Shown here: piece by piece, positions 1-8,402 of the stretch
Numbering within the stretch: the first letter of the stretch is position 1
How the letters are laid out: each line of letters begins with the position of its first letter
Source of the DNA: Candidatus Melainabacteria bacterium
GTDB taxonomy: Bacteria > Cyanobacteriota > Vampirovibrionia > 2-02-FULL-35-15
Reading direction: 5' to 3'
Assembly: GCA_016201905.1 (NCBI GenBank)
Contig: JACQBQ010000056.1
Location: forward strand, 33,693-97,692
DNA: 64,000 bases
Made by a program: the position numbers and the translations under genes
Notes under the pieces: generated by a model
What the model saw: only the letters and a program-made list of their open reading frames with translations
Database searches by the model: none
Told to the model about the DNA's origin: nothing

Positions 1-1881
1 AAGCTTAGTTTTATTTCTACGCAGGAACACCAGGCTGAAAACTTTCGAAAGATGCTCGTTGCAATTGCAATTGATTTAAGAGTTGTTTTAGTAAAACTAG
101 CTGACAGACTTCACAATATGAGGACTTTGAATCACTTAACGGTTGATAAACAAAAAAGAATTGCACAGGAAACCCTGGATATATTTGCACCACTTGCAAA
201 CAGATTTGGTTTAAATAAAGCAAAAAATGAACTTGAAGATTTGTCATTCTTTTATCTTGAACCTGACAAGCATAAAGAAGTTGAAAGACTTGTAATGGGT
301 GACAGAGAATATAGTGAGAGGAAGATAAAAGAAATCATCGGAAAGATAGAGACTGAGTTAAAAAAGTCAGTGATTAAAGCAGAAATTTATGGGCGACCAA
401 AGCATCTTTATAGTATCTATAGAAAGATGCAAAGGCAAGGTACAAAAGAACTTTATGATTTGCTTGGCATAAGGATAATCGTAGAAAGAGAAAGACAGTG
501 TTATGAGGTCATGGGAATAATTCATGATTTATTCAGACCAATACCGGGAAAGTTTAAAGACTATATTGCAATTCCAAAACCAAATATGTATCAGTCTTTG
601 CATACTGCTGTAGTGGGACCTCATGGGAGACCTGTAGAGATCCAAATTCGTACCAATGAAATGCATCAGATTGCAGAGTACGGTATTGCTGCACACTGGA
701 AATATAAAGAATCAGGCAAATCTACAAAAGCAGATGATATGTACGATGAAAAACTTGCATGGATTAGACAACTCATTGAGTGGCAAAGTGATCTCAAAGA
801 TCCTGAAGAATATGTCGATGCTGTTAAGTTGGATTTTTTATCTGATGAAGTTTTTATATTAACTCCAAAGGGTGAGGTTATTGATCTACCAAGAAATTCA
901 ACACCGATAGATTTTGCATATAGGATTCATACGGATATAGGAAATAGATGTACCGGTGCAAAAGTTAATGGCAGAATTGTGCCGCTTGGTACCACGTTAA
1001 AAAATGGTGACATAGTTGAAATCATTACCGGTAAAAATGCTCATCCAAGTCTGGACTGGATAAACTATGTAGTCACCAGCTCCACAAAAAACAAAATCAG
1101 ACAGTGGTTTAAGAAACAACATCATGATGTTCATCTTGAACAAGGTAAAAAGCTTCTTGACAATGCATTTGGCGAGGATAAAGTAGATGAAATTCTATCT
1201 TCGGATAAGTTTCTTGAAGCAGTTAGAAAACTTAACAGGGCTACAAAAGAAGATCTTTTAGCATCGCTTGGTTGTGGGGATGTAACGATTGCTCAGTTGC
1301 GTGGCAAGCTAAAAGACTTTTTACCAAAAGAAGAAGAAAAAGAAATACAGCATGTAACAATAAGTTCTGAGGGTGAAGTTGCAGCTTTAGATGGAATGAT
1401 GCATCATTTGGCTAAGTGTTGTTCGCCTTTGCCTGGTGAAAAAATAGTGGGTGTGGTTTCAAAAGGCAAAGGAATTACAGTGCACAGATTTGATTGCCAG
1501 AACTTAGATACTGTAGAAAAAGACAGAGTCATATCAATTCACTGGCAGGGAAATAAAAGCAAATCATATACTGCTGCAATAGAAGTTGAATGCATTGATC
1601 GTGTTGGTATTTCAAGGGATATTTTAAATAAAATTGCAGATGAAAAAATCAATGTTAGGGATTTACGCGTTGTAGCCAGAACTACAAATGATACTGCTGT
1701 TATAAAAATAGTTGTTGATGTGGTCGATCTTTATGACCTTAGAAAAATAATGTCAAGTATAAGCAGAGTAGGTGATGTCCTCAATGTTTTTAGATCTGGC
1801 GAATATAAACGCACTACACTCTTTAGAAAAAAGCTAAATGGAAAAGAAAAAAGTACAAAATCAAAGAAAATTGAGGAGTGA
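1..1881 (+). CDS. rel: Bifunctional (p)ppGpp synthetase/hydrolase, RelA/SpoT family (5' end outside window)
   Basis: Makes and degrades the stringent-response alarmone (p)ppGpp. The frame is open from base 1, so the gene starts upstream; about 626 codons of the usual 700-780 are here. Visible in order are the end of the HD hydrolase domain (AENFRKML, then KLADRLHNMRTL), the synthetase domain (GRPKHLYSIYRKM, YDLLGIRIIV, YQSLHTAVVGPHGRPVEIQIRT), a TGS domain around nt 840-1040 (VFILTPKGEVIDLP), a zinc-finger-like stretch with KCCSPLPG near nt 1415, and a C-terminal ACT domain (DRVGISRDILNKIADE). The retained HD residues suggest a bifunctional enzyme, but the N-terminal half of the hydrolase cannot be checked. 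The first ATG in the window (52) is internal. Confidence 0.95.
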   Translation, partial: KLSFISTQEHQAENFRKMLVAIAIDLRVVLVKLADRLHNMRTLNHLTVDKQKRIAQETLDIFAPLANRFGLNKAKNELEDLSFFYLEPDKHKEVERLVMGDREYSERKIKEIIGKIETELKKSVIKAEIYGRPKHLYSIYRKMQRQGTKELYDLLGIRIIVERERQCYEVMGIIHDLFRPIPGKFKDYIAIPKPNMYQSLHTAVVGPHGRPVEIQIRTNEMHQIAEYGIAAHWKYKESGKSTKADDMYDEKLAWIRQLIEWQSDLKDPEEYVDAVKLDFLSDEVFILTPKGEVIDLPRNSTPIDFAYRIHTDIGNRCTGAKVNGRIVPLGTTLKNGDIVEIITGKNAHPSLDWINYVVTSSTKNKIRQWFKKQHHDVHLEQGKKLLDNAFGEDKVDEILSSDKFLEAVRKLNRATKEDLLASLGCGDVTIAQLRGKLKDFLPKEEEKEIQHVTISSEGEVAALDGMMHHLAKCCSPLPGEKIVGVVSKGKGITVHRFDCQNLDTVEKDRVISIHWQGNKSKSYTAAIEVECIDRVGISRDILNKIADEKINVRDLRVVARTTNDTAVIKIVVDVVDLYDLRKIMSSISRVGDVLNVFRSGEYKRTTLFRKKLNGKEKSTKSKKIEE

Positions 1882-1910
1882 TTAGAAAATAACACTTATT
1901 CCTCTTTTTT
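1873..1910 (+). terminator. Intrinsic terminator of rel
   Basis: GAGGA (1873-1877) pairs with TCCTC (1900-1904), with inner GTG/CAC and TTA/TAA pairs, followed by six T. It overlaps the rel stop codon and reaches the 3' end of the convergent small gene. Confidence 0.55.
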
Positions 1911-2277
1911 ATTGTTGTATTTGAGGCACATATTTTGTAAGTATTAAACTGCCAGGGCATTCTGTTAGGGATACTTTATACTGCTTTGAATCCTCTGGGC
2001 ATATATTTGCCTCAACGTAATTACAGCTGTAAAAAACCTGATCATTTATTTCATTGCCCTTCTTGCAGCAGCATGAACTAAACGCTGCTCTTGGCCTTCC
2101 ATTATCAGCTATGTCATGATAACCACCAGAAGTCTGTGCATAAGAAGGTAAGCACCAATTAAAAACAAGCATTAGCCCTAACAGCATGGTATAAATCAAT
2201 GGCCAAATAGCTTTACTTTTATGTTTTTTTATTCTTTTATTTGTTCTCACAATAAAATCCTCAAACCTACTATCCAT
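1909..2277 (-). CDS. Small secreted cysteine-rich protein with CCC motif (copy 1)
   Basis: Unrecognised 122-aa protein. A basic N-terminus (KRIKKHKSK) is followed by a hydrophobic segment at about residues 24-44 and SYA|Q, a likely signal-peptidase I site, so the mature part should be outside the inner membrane. The mature part has six cysteines arranged CCC-x13-C-x7-C-(16)-CP and ends with an isoleucine/leucine-rich strand. The neighbouring minus-strand gene at 2457-2759 has the same framework, so the two are paralogues. An even number of cysteines outside the membrane suggests disulfides or metal binding; function is unknown. Confidence 0.7.
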   Translation of the reverse strand: MDSRFEDFIVRTNKRIKKHKSKAIWPLIYTMLLGLMLVFNWCLPSYAQTSGGYHDIADNGRPRAAFSSCCCKKGNEINDQVFYSCNYVEANICPEDSKQYKVSLTECPGSLILTKYVPQIQQ

Positions 2278-2289
2278 GAGCCTTATTAA

Positions 2290-2300
2290 GGGTTATACCC
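2290..2300. promoter_or_regulatory. Palindrome GGGTTATACCC upstream of CCC gene 1
   Basis: GGGT/ACCC dyad 13 bp upstream of the start of the 122-aa CCC protein. A related but longer palindrome lies upstream of the second CCC gene. It is a candidate operator; this rests only on the two-copy resemblance. Confidence 0.3.
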
Positions 2301-2437
2301 ATTCTTCTTTAAGAGTTAAATAAGCCATTAGTTCTATTTTATATTAGGCAAACATATTCTATAAAAGTGTTCTAACTAAACTTATTTTGTTTAGAAACTT
2401 CTTGTAATGTTTAAATTATTTTATTAGTTTTGAAAGA

Positions 2438-2458
2438 ATAAAAAAAAGCGACTGCTTT
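2438..2458 (-). terminator. Intrinsic terminator of CCC gene 2
   Basis: On the minus strand AAAGC-AGTC-GCTTT is followed by a T run (plus-strand A run 2439-2444). The hairpin overlaps the stop codon of the gene at 2457-2759. Confidence 0.55.
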
Positions 2459-2759
2459 ATGGTTGATTGTTACTAACTATAATATAACTTGGACAAATAG
2501 AGTTGTTGTTTTTATTTTTTAATCCTCCTAATTTTGAGAGATTATATTTAGCGCATTCACCTTTTGTTTTTATAGAGCAATATTGTTTATTATAAATATC
2601 TGGTTTTTTATCACAACAGCAATCCTTGGTTAGATCATCAAATATAGTGATTGTTGGTGCATCTTGAGGTGTTGGTGTAGCTTGTTGTGCGGATACACTA
2701 CTTATACTATAAATTAATGCACAGGCCAAAAAAGCCACAGCTATTGATTTTTTTAACAT
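2457..2759 (-). CDS. Small secreted cysteine-rich protein with CCC motif (copy 2)
   Basis: Unrecognised 100-aa protein with a clear signal peptide (MLKKSIAVAFLACALIYS..., likely cleavage SVSA|QQ). The mature form begins with a T/P/Q-rich linker and then carries six cysteines as CCC-x11-C-x7-C-(22)-CPSYIIV. The CCC triad, the C-x7-C spacing and the final CP followed by hydrophobics match the 122-aa neighbour, which indicates a tandem duplication that has diverged strongly. The start ATG is preceded by AAAGGAAAAA. The upstream region has a TATAAT box and an 18-bp palindrome. Function is unknown; an envelope or extracellular role is inferred from the signal peptide. Confidence 0.75.
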   Translation of the reverse strand: MLKKSIAVAFLACALIYSISSVSAQQATPTPQDAPTITIFDDLTKDCCCDKKPDIYNKQYCSIKTKGECAKYNLSKLGGLKNKNNNSICPSYIIVSNNQP

Positions 2760-2831
2760 TAGTTTTTCCTTTATTATAGTTAGCCCTAGATACCTTTTAT
2801 ATTCCCATAAGTCCCTTATCTAGACTTAAAT

Positions 2832-2863
2832 ATTATACCCTCTAATTTAGGGTTAACCCTAAA
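2832..2863 (-). promoter_or_regulatory. Promoter with perfect palindrome upstream of CCC gene 2
   Basis: Reading the minus strand, the perfect 18-bp palindrome TTTAGGGTTAACCCTAAA (2846-2863) is followed 8 nt later by TATAAT (2837-2832), about 73 bp before the gene start. The palindrome covers the -35 position, where no good TTGACA is seen, as expected for a regulated promoter. The core GGGTTAACCC resembles the dyad upstream of CCC gene 1. Confidence 0.4.
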
Positions 2864-2884
2864 AATAGTTCATTTGACCTATGG

Positions 2885-3487
2885 TTACAAAGACCCTAAC
2901 ATTAAAAGAAATTTATTTAATGGTAATCCAACCACGTTGAAATAGTCTCCATATATACATTTCACAAACTTCTTTCCAATCCCCTGTATAGCATATGCAC
3001 CTGCTTTGTCTATTGGTTCTTTTGTTTTTATATAGTTTATAGCATTCTGTCTTGAGATTTTTTTCATTTTTACTTTAGTCATCTCATAGTCAACATACAC
3101 TTTTTTCTTTTTTAGATCTATAAGTGCAATCCCAGTAAAAACCTCATGTTGTTTATCGCTTAAAAATAAAATTTTATTTAATGCATCTTTTTTATTTTTT
3201 GGTTTACCAATCAGTTTATTTTTGCAGACAACAATAGTGTCAAAACCAACGATAATTTCATTTCTTTGTAAGTGCTTCCCATGGCAAGCACTTACAGCTT
3301 TTGCAAGACTTAGGATTTTTACTAATTCAGCTGGATTGCTTTTTTTAAGTTTTTTTATTAGCGAATCTTCATTCACTTTACTTTTAACTGCTTTAAATTT
3401 TAATCCGATTAGCTTCAATAGCTTTTTTCTTCTTGGAGAAGCAGATGCTAAGACAATTTCTCTTCTTTTGTTATTTGTATTAGCCAT
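2885..3487 (-). CDS. maf: Maf-family nucleotide pyrophosphatase
   Basis: Maf proteins hydrolyse non-canonical or modified NTPs (dTTP/UTP or m7GTP, depending on subfamily) to NMP and pyrophosphate in the cytoplasm. The 200-aa protein has the family's N-terminal LASASPRR (residues 13-20), the catalytic-acid region GFDTIVV near residue 82, a lysine after IGKP, and the C-terminal YAIQGIG and VVGLPLNK segments. Length is normal (about 190-210). It is unusually lysine-rich for the family, in line with the AT-rich genome. It is monocistronic: CCC gene 2 lies downstream with its own promoter, and a divergent TPR gene lies upstream. Confidence 0.9.
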   Translation of the reverse strand: MANTNNKRREIVLASASPRRKKLLKLIGLKFKAVKSKVNEDSLIKKLKKSNPAELVKILSLAKAVSACHGKHLQRNEIIVGFDTIVVCKNKLIGKPKNKKDALNKILFLSDKQHEVFTGIALIDLKKKKVYVDYEMTKVKMKKISRQNAINYIKTKEPIDKAGAYAIQGIGKKFVKCIYGDYFNVVGLPLNKFLLMLGSL

Positions 3488-3528
3488 AAATAATTACCAG
3501 CAGTAAGGACAGGACTACTTGCTTTCGC

Positions 3529-3539
3529 TGTGATAACAT
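3529..3539. promoter_or_regulatory. TGTGATAACAT motif, first copy
   Basis: The 11-mer TGTGATAACAT lies 71 bp upstream of the first TPR gene; the same 11-mer recurs at 4898-4908 upstream of the second, paralogous TPR gene. TGT/ACA arms around GATA make it a possible binding site. Confidence 0.25.
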
Positions 3540-3610
3540 GTTAAACGAAATCATTTAAATAAACTACAGAAGGTTTAATTTTTAGTCTAATTCTATGGAG
3601 GATAAAACAA

Positions 3611-4744
3611 ATGAATACAAGTTATAAGCAATTCTTATTTCTTCAAAGCATAAAGTTGGTAATTGTTTTTTCATTGATAGTAATTTTTCTGGGTAGTGCT
3701 CTATCAATAAATGCAGCTTCTGAAGAAAAACAACTGATAGCACCAGTCAAACAAGCCATTGATCAAAGCAAAGATACAACTCCAAAAGAGACAAATAGTA
3801 ATGTTGTGATTAATAAACCTCAGCAAAAAGAACAAGAAGAGCCTGAAGGCAAAATTAAATGGACAGAATCTTTAAGATTTAAAGATTTTTATATGCTGCC
3901 GCTTACTCTTGAATCATTGGAAAGGACTAAGGCTTACAAAAACCATCTTGAGAAAGAATATGCAGAGCATCCAGATGGTTTTAGCACAGCTGTTGAATAT
4001 GGATTGGTTTTGATAGATCTTGGAGAACTGGATAAAGCTCAAGCAGTGTGGGAACGAGCCTCAAAAGATTTTTTTAATAATCCAGGTCCAAAAGTTTTTA
4101 AAGCATGGGTGGATGCAAGTAAAGGAAACTATAGTCAGGCCAGAGATCCATGGATGCAGCTTGCCAGAGAAAAACTTTCTCTCTGGGAAAGTGGTCAGGG
4201 ATCCGGTATGTGGATGCCATATCATGTATATTCTGTTCTTGGTTTGTACCTTATAAAAAATTATTTACCTCAGTCAGACAAAGAAGAAGCTGAAGGTGTT
4301 GTTAATCAGATTGCTGTGCACTTTCCTGTAAGACCAGAATTTGCTTCTATTCTGGTTACTAATGATTTACAGTCTGGCAGGTTAAAATCTGCAACTAAGA
4401 AACTTGAAGCTGCTTTAAACAAAAATCCAAATGAACCTGTTCTCTTAACTTTAAAAGGTATAACAGAGCTTCTAAATGGAAACAATAAAGAGGCATTAGA
4501 TCTATTTGATGCGTCCAATAAAATATTTTCTGGTTCTCCGACAAATCATCTTATGAGAGCAAGAGCCTTATATGCTATGCACAGGAAGAAAGAATCAAAT
4601 GCTTTGGTTGAAGAGCTGATTAAACTTGACCCGACCTGTAATATCTCTTCTGAGAATAAAGACAAATTCCTTGCTGCTCAAAGCTATATGACTACATTTG
4701 ACAATAAAAAAAATGGCGGCTTTCTAAAGAAATTTAAAAACTAA
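3611..4744 (+). CDS. Secreted or membrane-anchored TPR protein
   Basis: 377-aa protein with an N-terminal hydrophobic segment (about residues 14-34, ending SINAA), read as a signal peptide or anchor. A K/Q/E-rich linker and then TPR-type helical repeats follow, clearest in the C-terminal third (KNPNEPVLLTLKGITELL, KEALDLFDASN, ESNALVEELIKLDP). That third is closely similar to the first TPR block of the next gene (shared TNHLM-ARAL/ARTL core), so one was copied from the other. A strong ribosome site (GGAGGA) precedes the ATG. TPR proteins scaffold complexes, and with its neighbour an envelope assembly or export role is plausible. No catalytic motif is seen. Confidence 0.8.
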   Translation: MNTSYKQFLFLQSIKLVIVFSLIVIFLGSALSINAASEEKQLIAPVKQAIDQSKDTTPKETNSNVVINKPQQKEQEEPEGKIKWTESLRFKDFYMLPLTLESLERTKAYKNHLEKEYAEHPDGFSTAVEYGLVLIDLGELDKAQAVWERASKDFFNNPGPKVFKAWVDASKGNYSQARDPWMQLAREKLSLWESGQGSGMWMPYHVYSVLGLYLIKNYLPQSDKEEAEGVVNQIAVHFPVRPEFASILVTNDLQSGRLKSATKKLEAALNKNPNEPVLLTLKGITELLNGNNKEALDLFDASNKIFSGSPTNHLMRARALYAMHRKKESNALVEELIKLDPTCNISSENKDKFLAAQSYMTTFDNKKNGGFLKKFKN

Positions 4745-4779
4745 AAGAAAACTAACTCGAGAATAAAAAAGAAAGCAGG

Positions 4780-4801
4780 TTCAGGATTGTTCCTGAATTT
4801 A
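4780..4801 (+). terminator. Intrinsic terminator after the first TPR gene
   Basis: Perfect 7-bp stem TTCAGGA/TCCTGAA (4780-4797) with loop TTGT, followed by a T-rich stretch. It separates the two TPR genes transcriptionally. Confidence 0.5.
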
Positions 4802-4897
4802 TTCATTGATAAGTTTTTATTACAAATAAATAGACCAGGATATCTAGCCCTAATTTGCTTGGATAAAACAATTTGTGTAAATTTATAGAAAAGTATG

Positions 4898-4908
4898 TGT
4901 GATAACAT
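4898..4908. promoter_or_regulatory. TGTGATAACAT motif, second copy
   Basis: Second exact copy of the 11-mer at 3529-3539, here 38 bp upstream of the FecR-TPR-barrel gene. The rest of this 202-bp intergenic region shows no other recognisable element apart from the terminator at 4780. Confidence 0.25.
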
Positions 4909-4946
4909 ATCTGTATTCGTCTACTTTTTAGTGCCTTTTACATTTT

Positions 4947-7900
4947 ATGAAAATCACTAAGTATCTTTTTATATTTTTAACTGCTGTATTTTTTATAAAC
5001 TATGCTTCTCCTTTGCAAGCAGCCAGTATAGAAAAACCAGCAGGAAGAATTGTAAGTTTGTCTGGATCTGTTACGGTTAAAAAAGGTACTACAGCAAGCA
5101 GTGCAAGACCTTTTCAGAACCTGGATGCAGGTGATGTTGTAATCACAGGACCAAATTCACGAGTTGCGATTTTATTGCGTGATGAAAGTCTGATTAAACT
5201 AAATTCAAATTCTCAGATAACTATTAACAATGTTTTATCTGCCGTAAAACCTGTTTCAACTGGTGCTGACGATAAGACACAAATAAGGCATGACACCGGT
5301 GAAATGTGGATTAGAACAAAAAACAGGCCTGGAAAGTTAGAAATAGATACAAAGTCAGGCTCTGCAGCTATCCGTGGAACAGAATTTAATATTTATGCAG
5401 ATGAAAATAAAACTCTACTAACACTTGTAGATGGAGTCGCTGAACTTTCAAATTCTTTAGGCTCAGTTACAGTTAGTAAAAATGAACAAGGTGAAGCAAC
5501 ACCTAACTCTGCACCAGTAAAGAGAACACTTACTATAGAGGAAACCGATAATGCAGTTCAATGGATATTTTACTTTCCTAAAAACTTAAATCTTAAACAG
5601 GATATCCTTGACACTACTTTGGATGTGCTTACAAAAAATTATCAAGAAAAACCAAATGAGTCAGAGCCCAAAACATTTCTTGGAATAAAAAAACTAATTA
5701 GCGGTAAATATGAAGAAGCTCTTAAACTTTTTGATGAAGCAAATAGTGTAAACCCTGCTTCAGCAACAAATCACCTCATGAAAGCTAGAACTTTGTTTGT
5801 TTTACACAAGCAAAAAGAAGCACTAAAAGAAATTGATGAAGCAATTAAACTTGAACCCAGCTGGTATTTGCCAAAAGCAGAAAAAAGTAAATTTCTAATA
5901 GCTCAGGGAGATTTAATACCAGGAGAAAAAGAAGCTAAAGAAGCAATAAAGCTTGACTCAAATTCTCCTGAGTCCTGGATAAGTCTTGGTGAAACACAGT
6001 ATGCATTTGGAAAAGTAAAAGCCAGTAAAGAAAGTTTTGATAAAGCCATTAATATAGATTCAAATTTTGCTGAAGCACACATTGGTAAAGGCAGAGCATT
6101 AATCAGCCAGTTTCATAATAATGAAGCAATTGATGAGTTCTTAAGTGCAGTTCTTTTAGAACCTGGGCTAGCAAGAGCACATCTTTATCTGGGGCAGGCT
6201 TATTACCAAAACAGGGAAACAGAAAAAGCAATTAATGAAATAAAAGAAGCAATGCGGATAGATCCAAAAGATCCTCTGGTACTAAACAGCCTTTCTATTA
6301 TTTATGATGTGGCTCACCAATACGGAAAAGCCCTTGAACTTGATGAAAAGACGATTGAGATTACACCGAACTTACTTGAATCTGGCGCAAGACAGAGCAG
6401 AAATCTTTCAGTTGCAAGTGGAAACCTTGGTATTGAGCCTCTTAGATTTGGATTAACTGACTGGGCATTTTTTCAGGCTAATAAAGCCCTCCGTGAAAAT
6501 CCTATAGATGGTGCCAGCCATTTCACACTTGGTACTATTTATAGCAGCAATAAAGTCCAGCCTGTCATTCCAAAAGGCGAAGGAGCTGGTGCTAGTCAGG
6601 CACAGCTCAGTACAGGTCAGGTAAGAGGTTTACGTGGGACTAATTTAACAGGTATAAATGCCAGGACTTCTACAAATGAATATGATCTTGGTTTAAACTT
6701 TGCATCTGATTCTGAAAGAACAATAGGTAAATTACTTGCACCCAGTATTATTGGCTCTCCGAATGGAAGGTATAGATTTTTTAGAGCACCAGAACTTTAT
6801 GTAACTACTGACGGATTGTTTGGTCAGCAACAAATCTCTGTTTTAAATGAAGGTTCAATTATGGCCAATGGTTACCTGGGTACACCATGGAATCTTTATT
6901 TAAACACTGAGTTTATGGGCGGTTTGGTCAGAGATGTTCTTGGTGACTTAACAGGTAAAGGAAACAGATCGTTTTTTAAAAGTGACTTTGCTTTTAGTCC
7001 ACTAAAAACTCTTGATGTAATTGGTTCTTATACAAGAGCTGATGTAAACATGAGAGTGTTTGACAAAAAATTTCCAGCTGGCAGATCACTATTTACCCCC
7101 GACCTAAATGATTTTGATGTAGCTTTAAACTGGCATCCAAATACTCACAATGTAATTTTAAACAGGTTTTTTAGCGAAATCAGCTCTACCAGATTAGACT
7201 CCAGCACTCCTGAGCTTGGCAAATCAATGATATTTGCTGGTATATTCCCGAGAAATTATGGATATCAAATTCGTCACCTTTCAAATTTCAAAAAACAAAG
7301 ATTTACCTGGGGTAGTGAATGGATTAGATCAGTAAATCCTGCTCAGGTCAGCACTAACTTTTTTAGCACAGGAATTATTCCACCAGTTCAGACAATTGGT
7401 TACTTAAAAGAAAGATCTCACTATGACATTCTTACTGCATATACTCAGGACTTATTTAGGGTAAACCCAAGAACCGATTTAGTTCTTGGATTCAGATATG
7501 ATCAAATTTTTCAAAGAACAAACGATAATACCTTCACTCAAACATTGACTGATAGTATGAGTTCAGTTCTTCTTGATTTCGATAAAAGGAACCATGACAG
7601 AGTTTCATTTAGTCCTCAGGTAGGAGTAGCTTATAATCTTGGCACAAATACTGTTCTTAGGCTTGGTTCACAACACAAAGCTTTTTACAATACTTTTTTA
7701 CCAGAGCTTGCACCACAGGATGTTGCTGGTCTGCCATTTGGTGATCAAGGCGAGTTCTTTACAAGAGGTACTGAAGGCTGGGAGCATGCAGCAAGTCTGG
7801 AACATAGAATGCCTCAGATAGTGTCCTGGCTTGAATCATTTGTAAAGTTCAAACCATTTTACAGAAGAATGCTTGTAAGGAATTTTGATAGCTTGGCAAG

Positions 7901-8399
7901 TTATCAGGTGCAAAGAGTTAGAGCCCCGGGATTTGAAGTTAGCTATAACCAGTTAATGTTTAAACAAGTTGGATTTTTTGCAAGTTATGTTTACCAGCAC
8001 ATCAGAGACAGGACTCCATATAAAATATTTGATGACTTAACCAGTACATTAGCCATAGTAAATGGGAAAATCCCAACACTTCAAGTACCAAACAGAATGC
8101 GATTTGGCTGGACATGGCATAGCCCGTCAGGTTTTAGCTTAAATTACATAAACACATACATAGGACCAAAATTTGGAACTATAGGAGAAAAGGATAAGAT
8201 AAGAGGATATTTGCTTGGAGATTTAAATCTTTCCTATGAATCTCCAAGAACAAAAAGTTATTTAGTAACATTTGGTGTAAACAATCTTTATGGGGCAGCA
8301 TTTAGGCAATCCATTCATCAAAGAGATCCAGGTATAACTTTCTATGGTAATTTTGAACTCCGCGGGGTTTTACCGTTTAGTGGATACTTCTGGAAATAA
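4947..8399 (+). CDS. FecR-TPR-outer membrane beta-barrel fusion protein
   Basis: 1150-aa exported protein. Order: signal peptide (about residues 1-26, ending LQAA); a FecR-type domain at about 30-175 (GRIVSLSGSVTVKKG, GDVVITGPNSRVAI, GEMWIRTKNRPG, AAIRGTEFNIYA); several TPR repeats at about 210-510 (SWISLGETQYAFGKVKAS, AEAHIGKGRALI, ARAHLYLGQAYY); then about 600 residues of alternating strand-like sequence with many aromatic and glycine residues, ending in a hydrophobic strand with a terminal aromatic (SGYFWK). The C-terminal part resembles a TonB-dependent-receptor-type barrel without a plug. The architecture suggests a periplasmic FecR/TPR platform attached to its own outer-membrane pore. 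No ribosome site is evident before the ATG. Substrate is unknown. Confidence 0.85.
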   Translation: MKITKYLFIFLTAVFFINYASPLQAASIEKPAGRIVSLSGSVTVKKGTTASSARPFQNLDAGDVVITGPNSRVAILLRDESLIKLNSNSQITINNVLSAVKPVSTGADDKTQIRHDTGEMWIRTKNRPGKLEIDTKSGSAAIRGTEFNIYADENKTLLTLVDGVAELSNSLGSVTVSKNEQGEATPNSAPVKRTLTIEETDNAVQWIFYFPKNLNLKQDILDTTLDVLTKNYQEKPNESEPKTFLGIKKLISGKYEEALKLFDEANSVNPASATNHLMKARTLFVLHKQKEALKEIDEAIKLEPSWYLPKAEKSKFLIAQGDLIPGEKEAKEAIKLDSNSPESWISLGETQYAFGKVKASKESFDKAINIDSNFAEAHIGKGRALISQFHNNEAIDEFLSAVLLEPGLARAHLYLGQAYYQNRETEKAINEIKEAMRIDPKDPLVLNSLSIIYDVAHQYGKALELDEKTIEITPNLLESGARQSRNLSVASGNLGIEPLRFGLTDWAFFQANKALRENPIDGASHFTLGTIYSSNKVQPVIPKGEGAGASQAQLSTGQVRGLRGTNLTGINARTSTNEYDLGLNFASDSERTIGKLLAPSIIGSPNGRYRFFRAPELYVTTDGLFGQQQISVLNEGSIMANGYLGTPWNLYLNTEFMGGLVRDVLGDLTGKGNRSFFKSDFAFSPLKTLDVIGSYTRADVNMRVFDKKFPAGRSLFTPDLNDFDVALNWHPNTHNVILNRFFSEISSTRLDSSTPELGKSMIFAGIFPRNYGYQIRHLSNFKKQRFTWGSEWIRSVNPAQVSTNFFSTGIIPPVQTIGYLKERSHYDILTAYTQDLFRVNPRTDLVLGFRYDQIFQRTNDNTFTQTLTDSMSSVLLDFDKRNHDRVSFSPQVGVAYNLGTNTVLRLGSQHKAFYNTFLPELAPQDVAGLPFGDQGEFFTRGTEGWEHAASLEHRMPQIVSWLESFVKFKPFYRRMLVRNFDSLASYQVQRVRAPGFEVSYNQLMFKQVGFFASYVYQHIRDRTPYKIFDDLTSTLAIVNGKIPTLQVPNRMRFGWTWHSPSGFSLNYINTYIGPKFGTIGEKDKIRGYLLGDLNLSYESPRTKSYLVTFGVNNLYGAAFRQSIHQRDPGITFYGNFELRGVLPFSGYFWK

Positions 8400-8402
8400 T
8401 TT

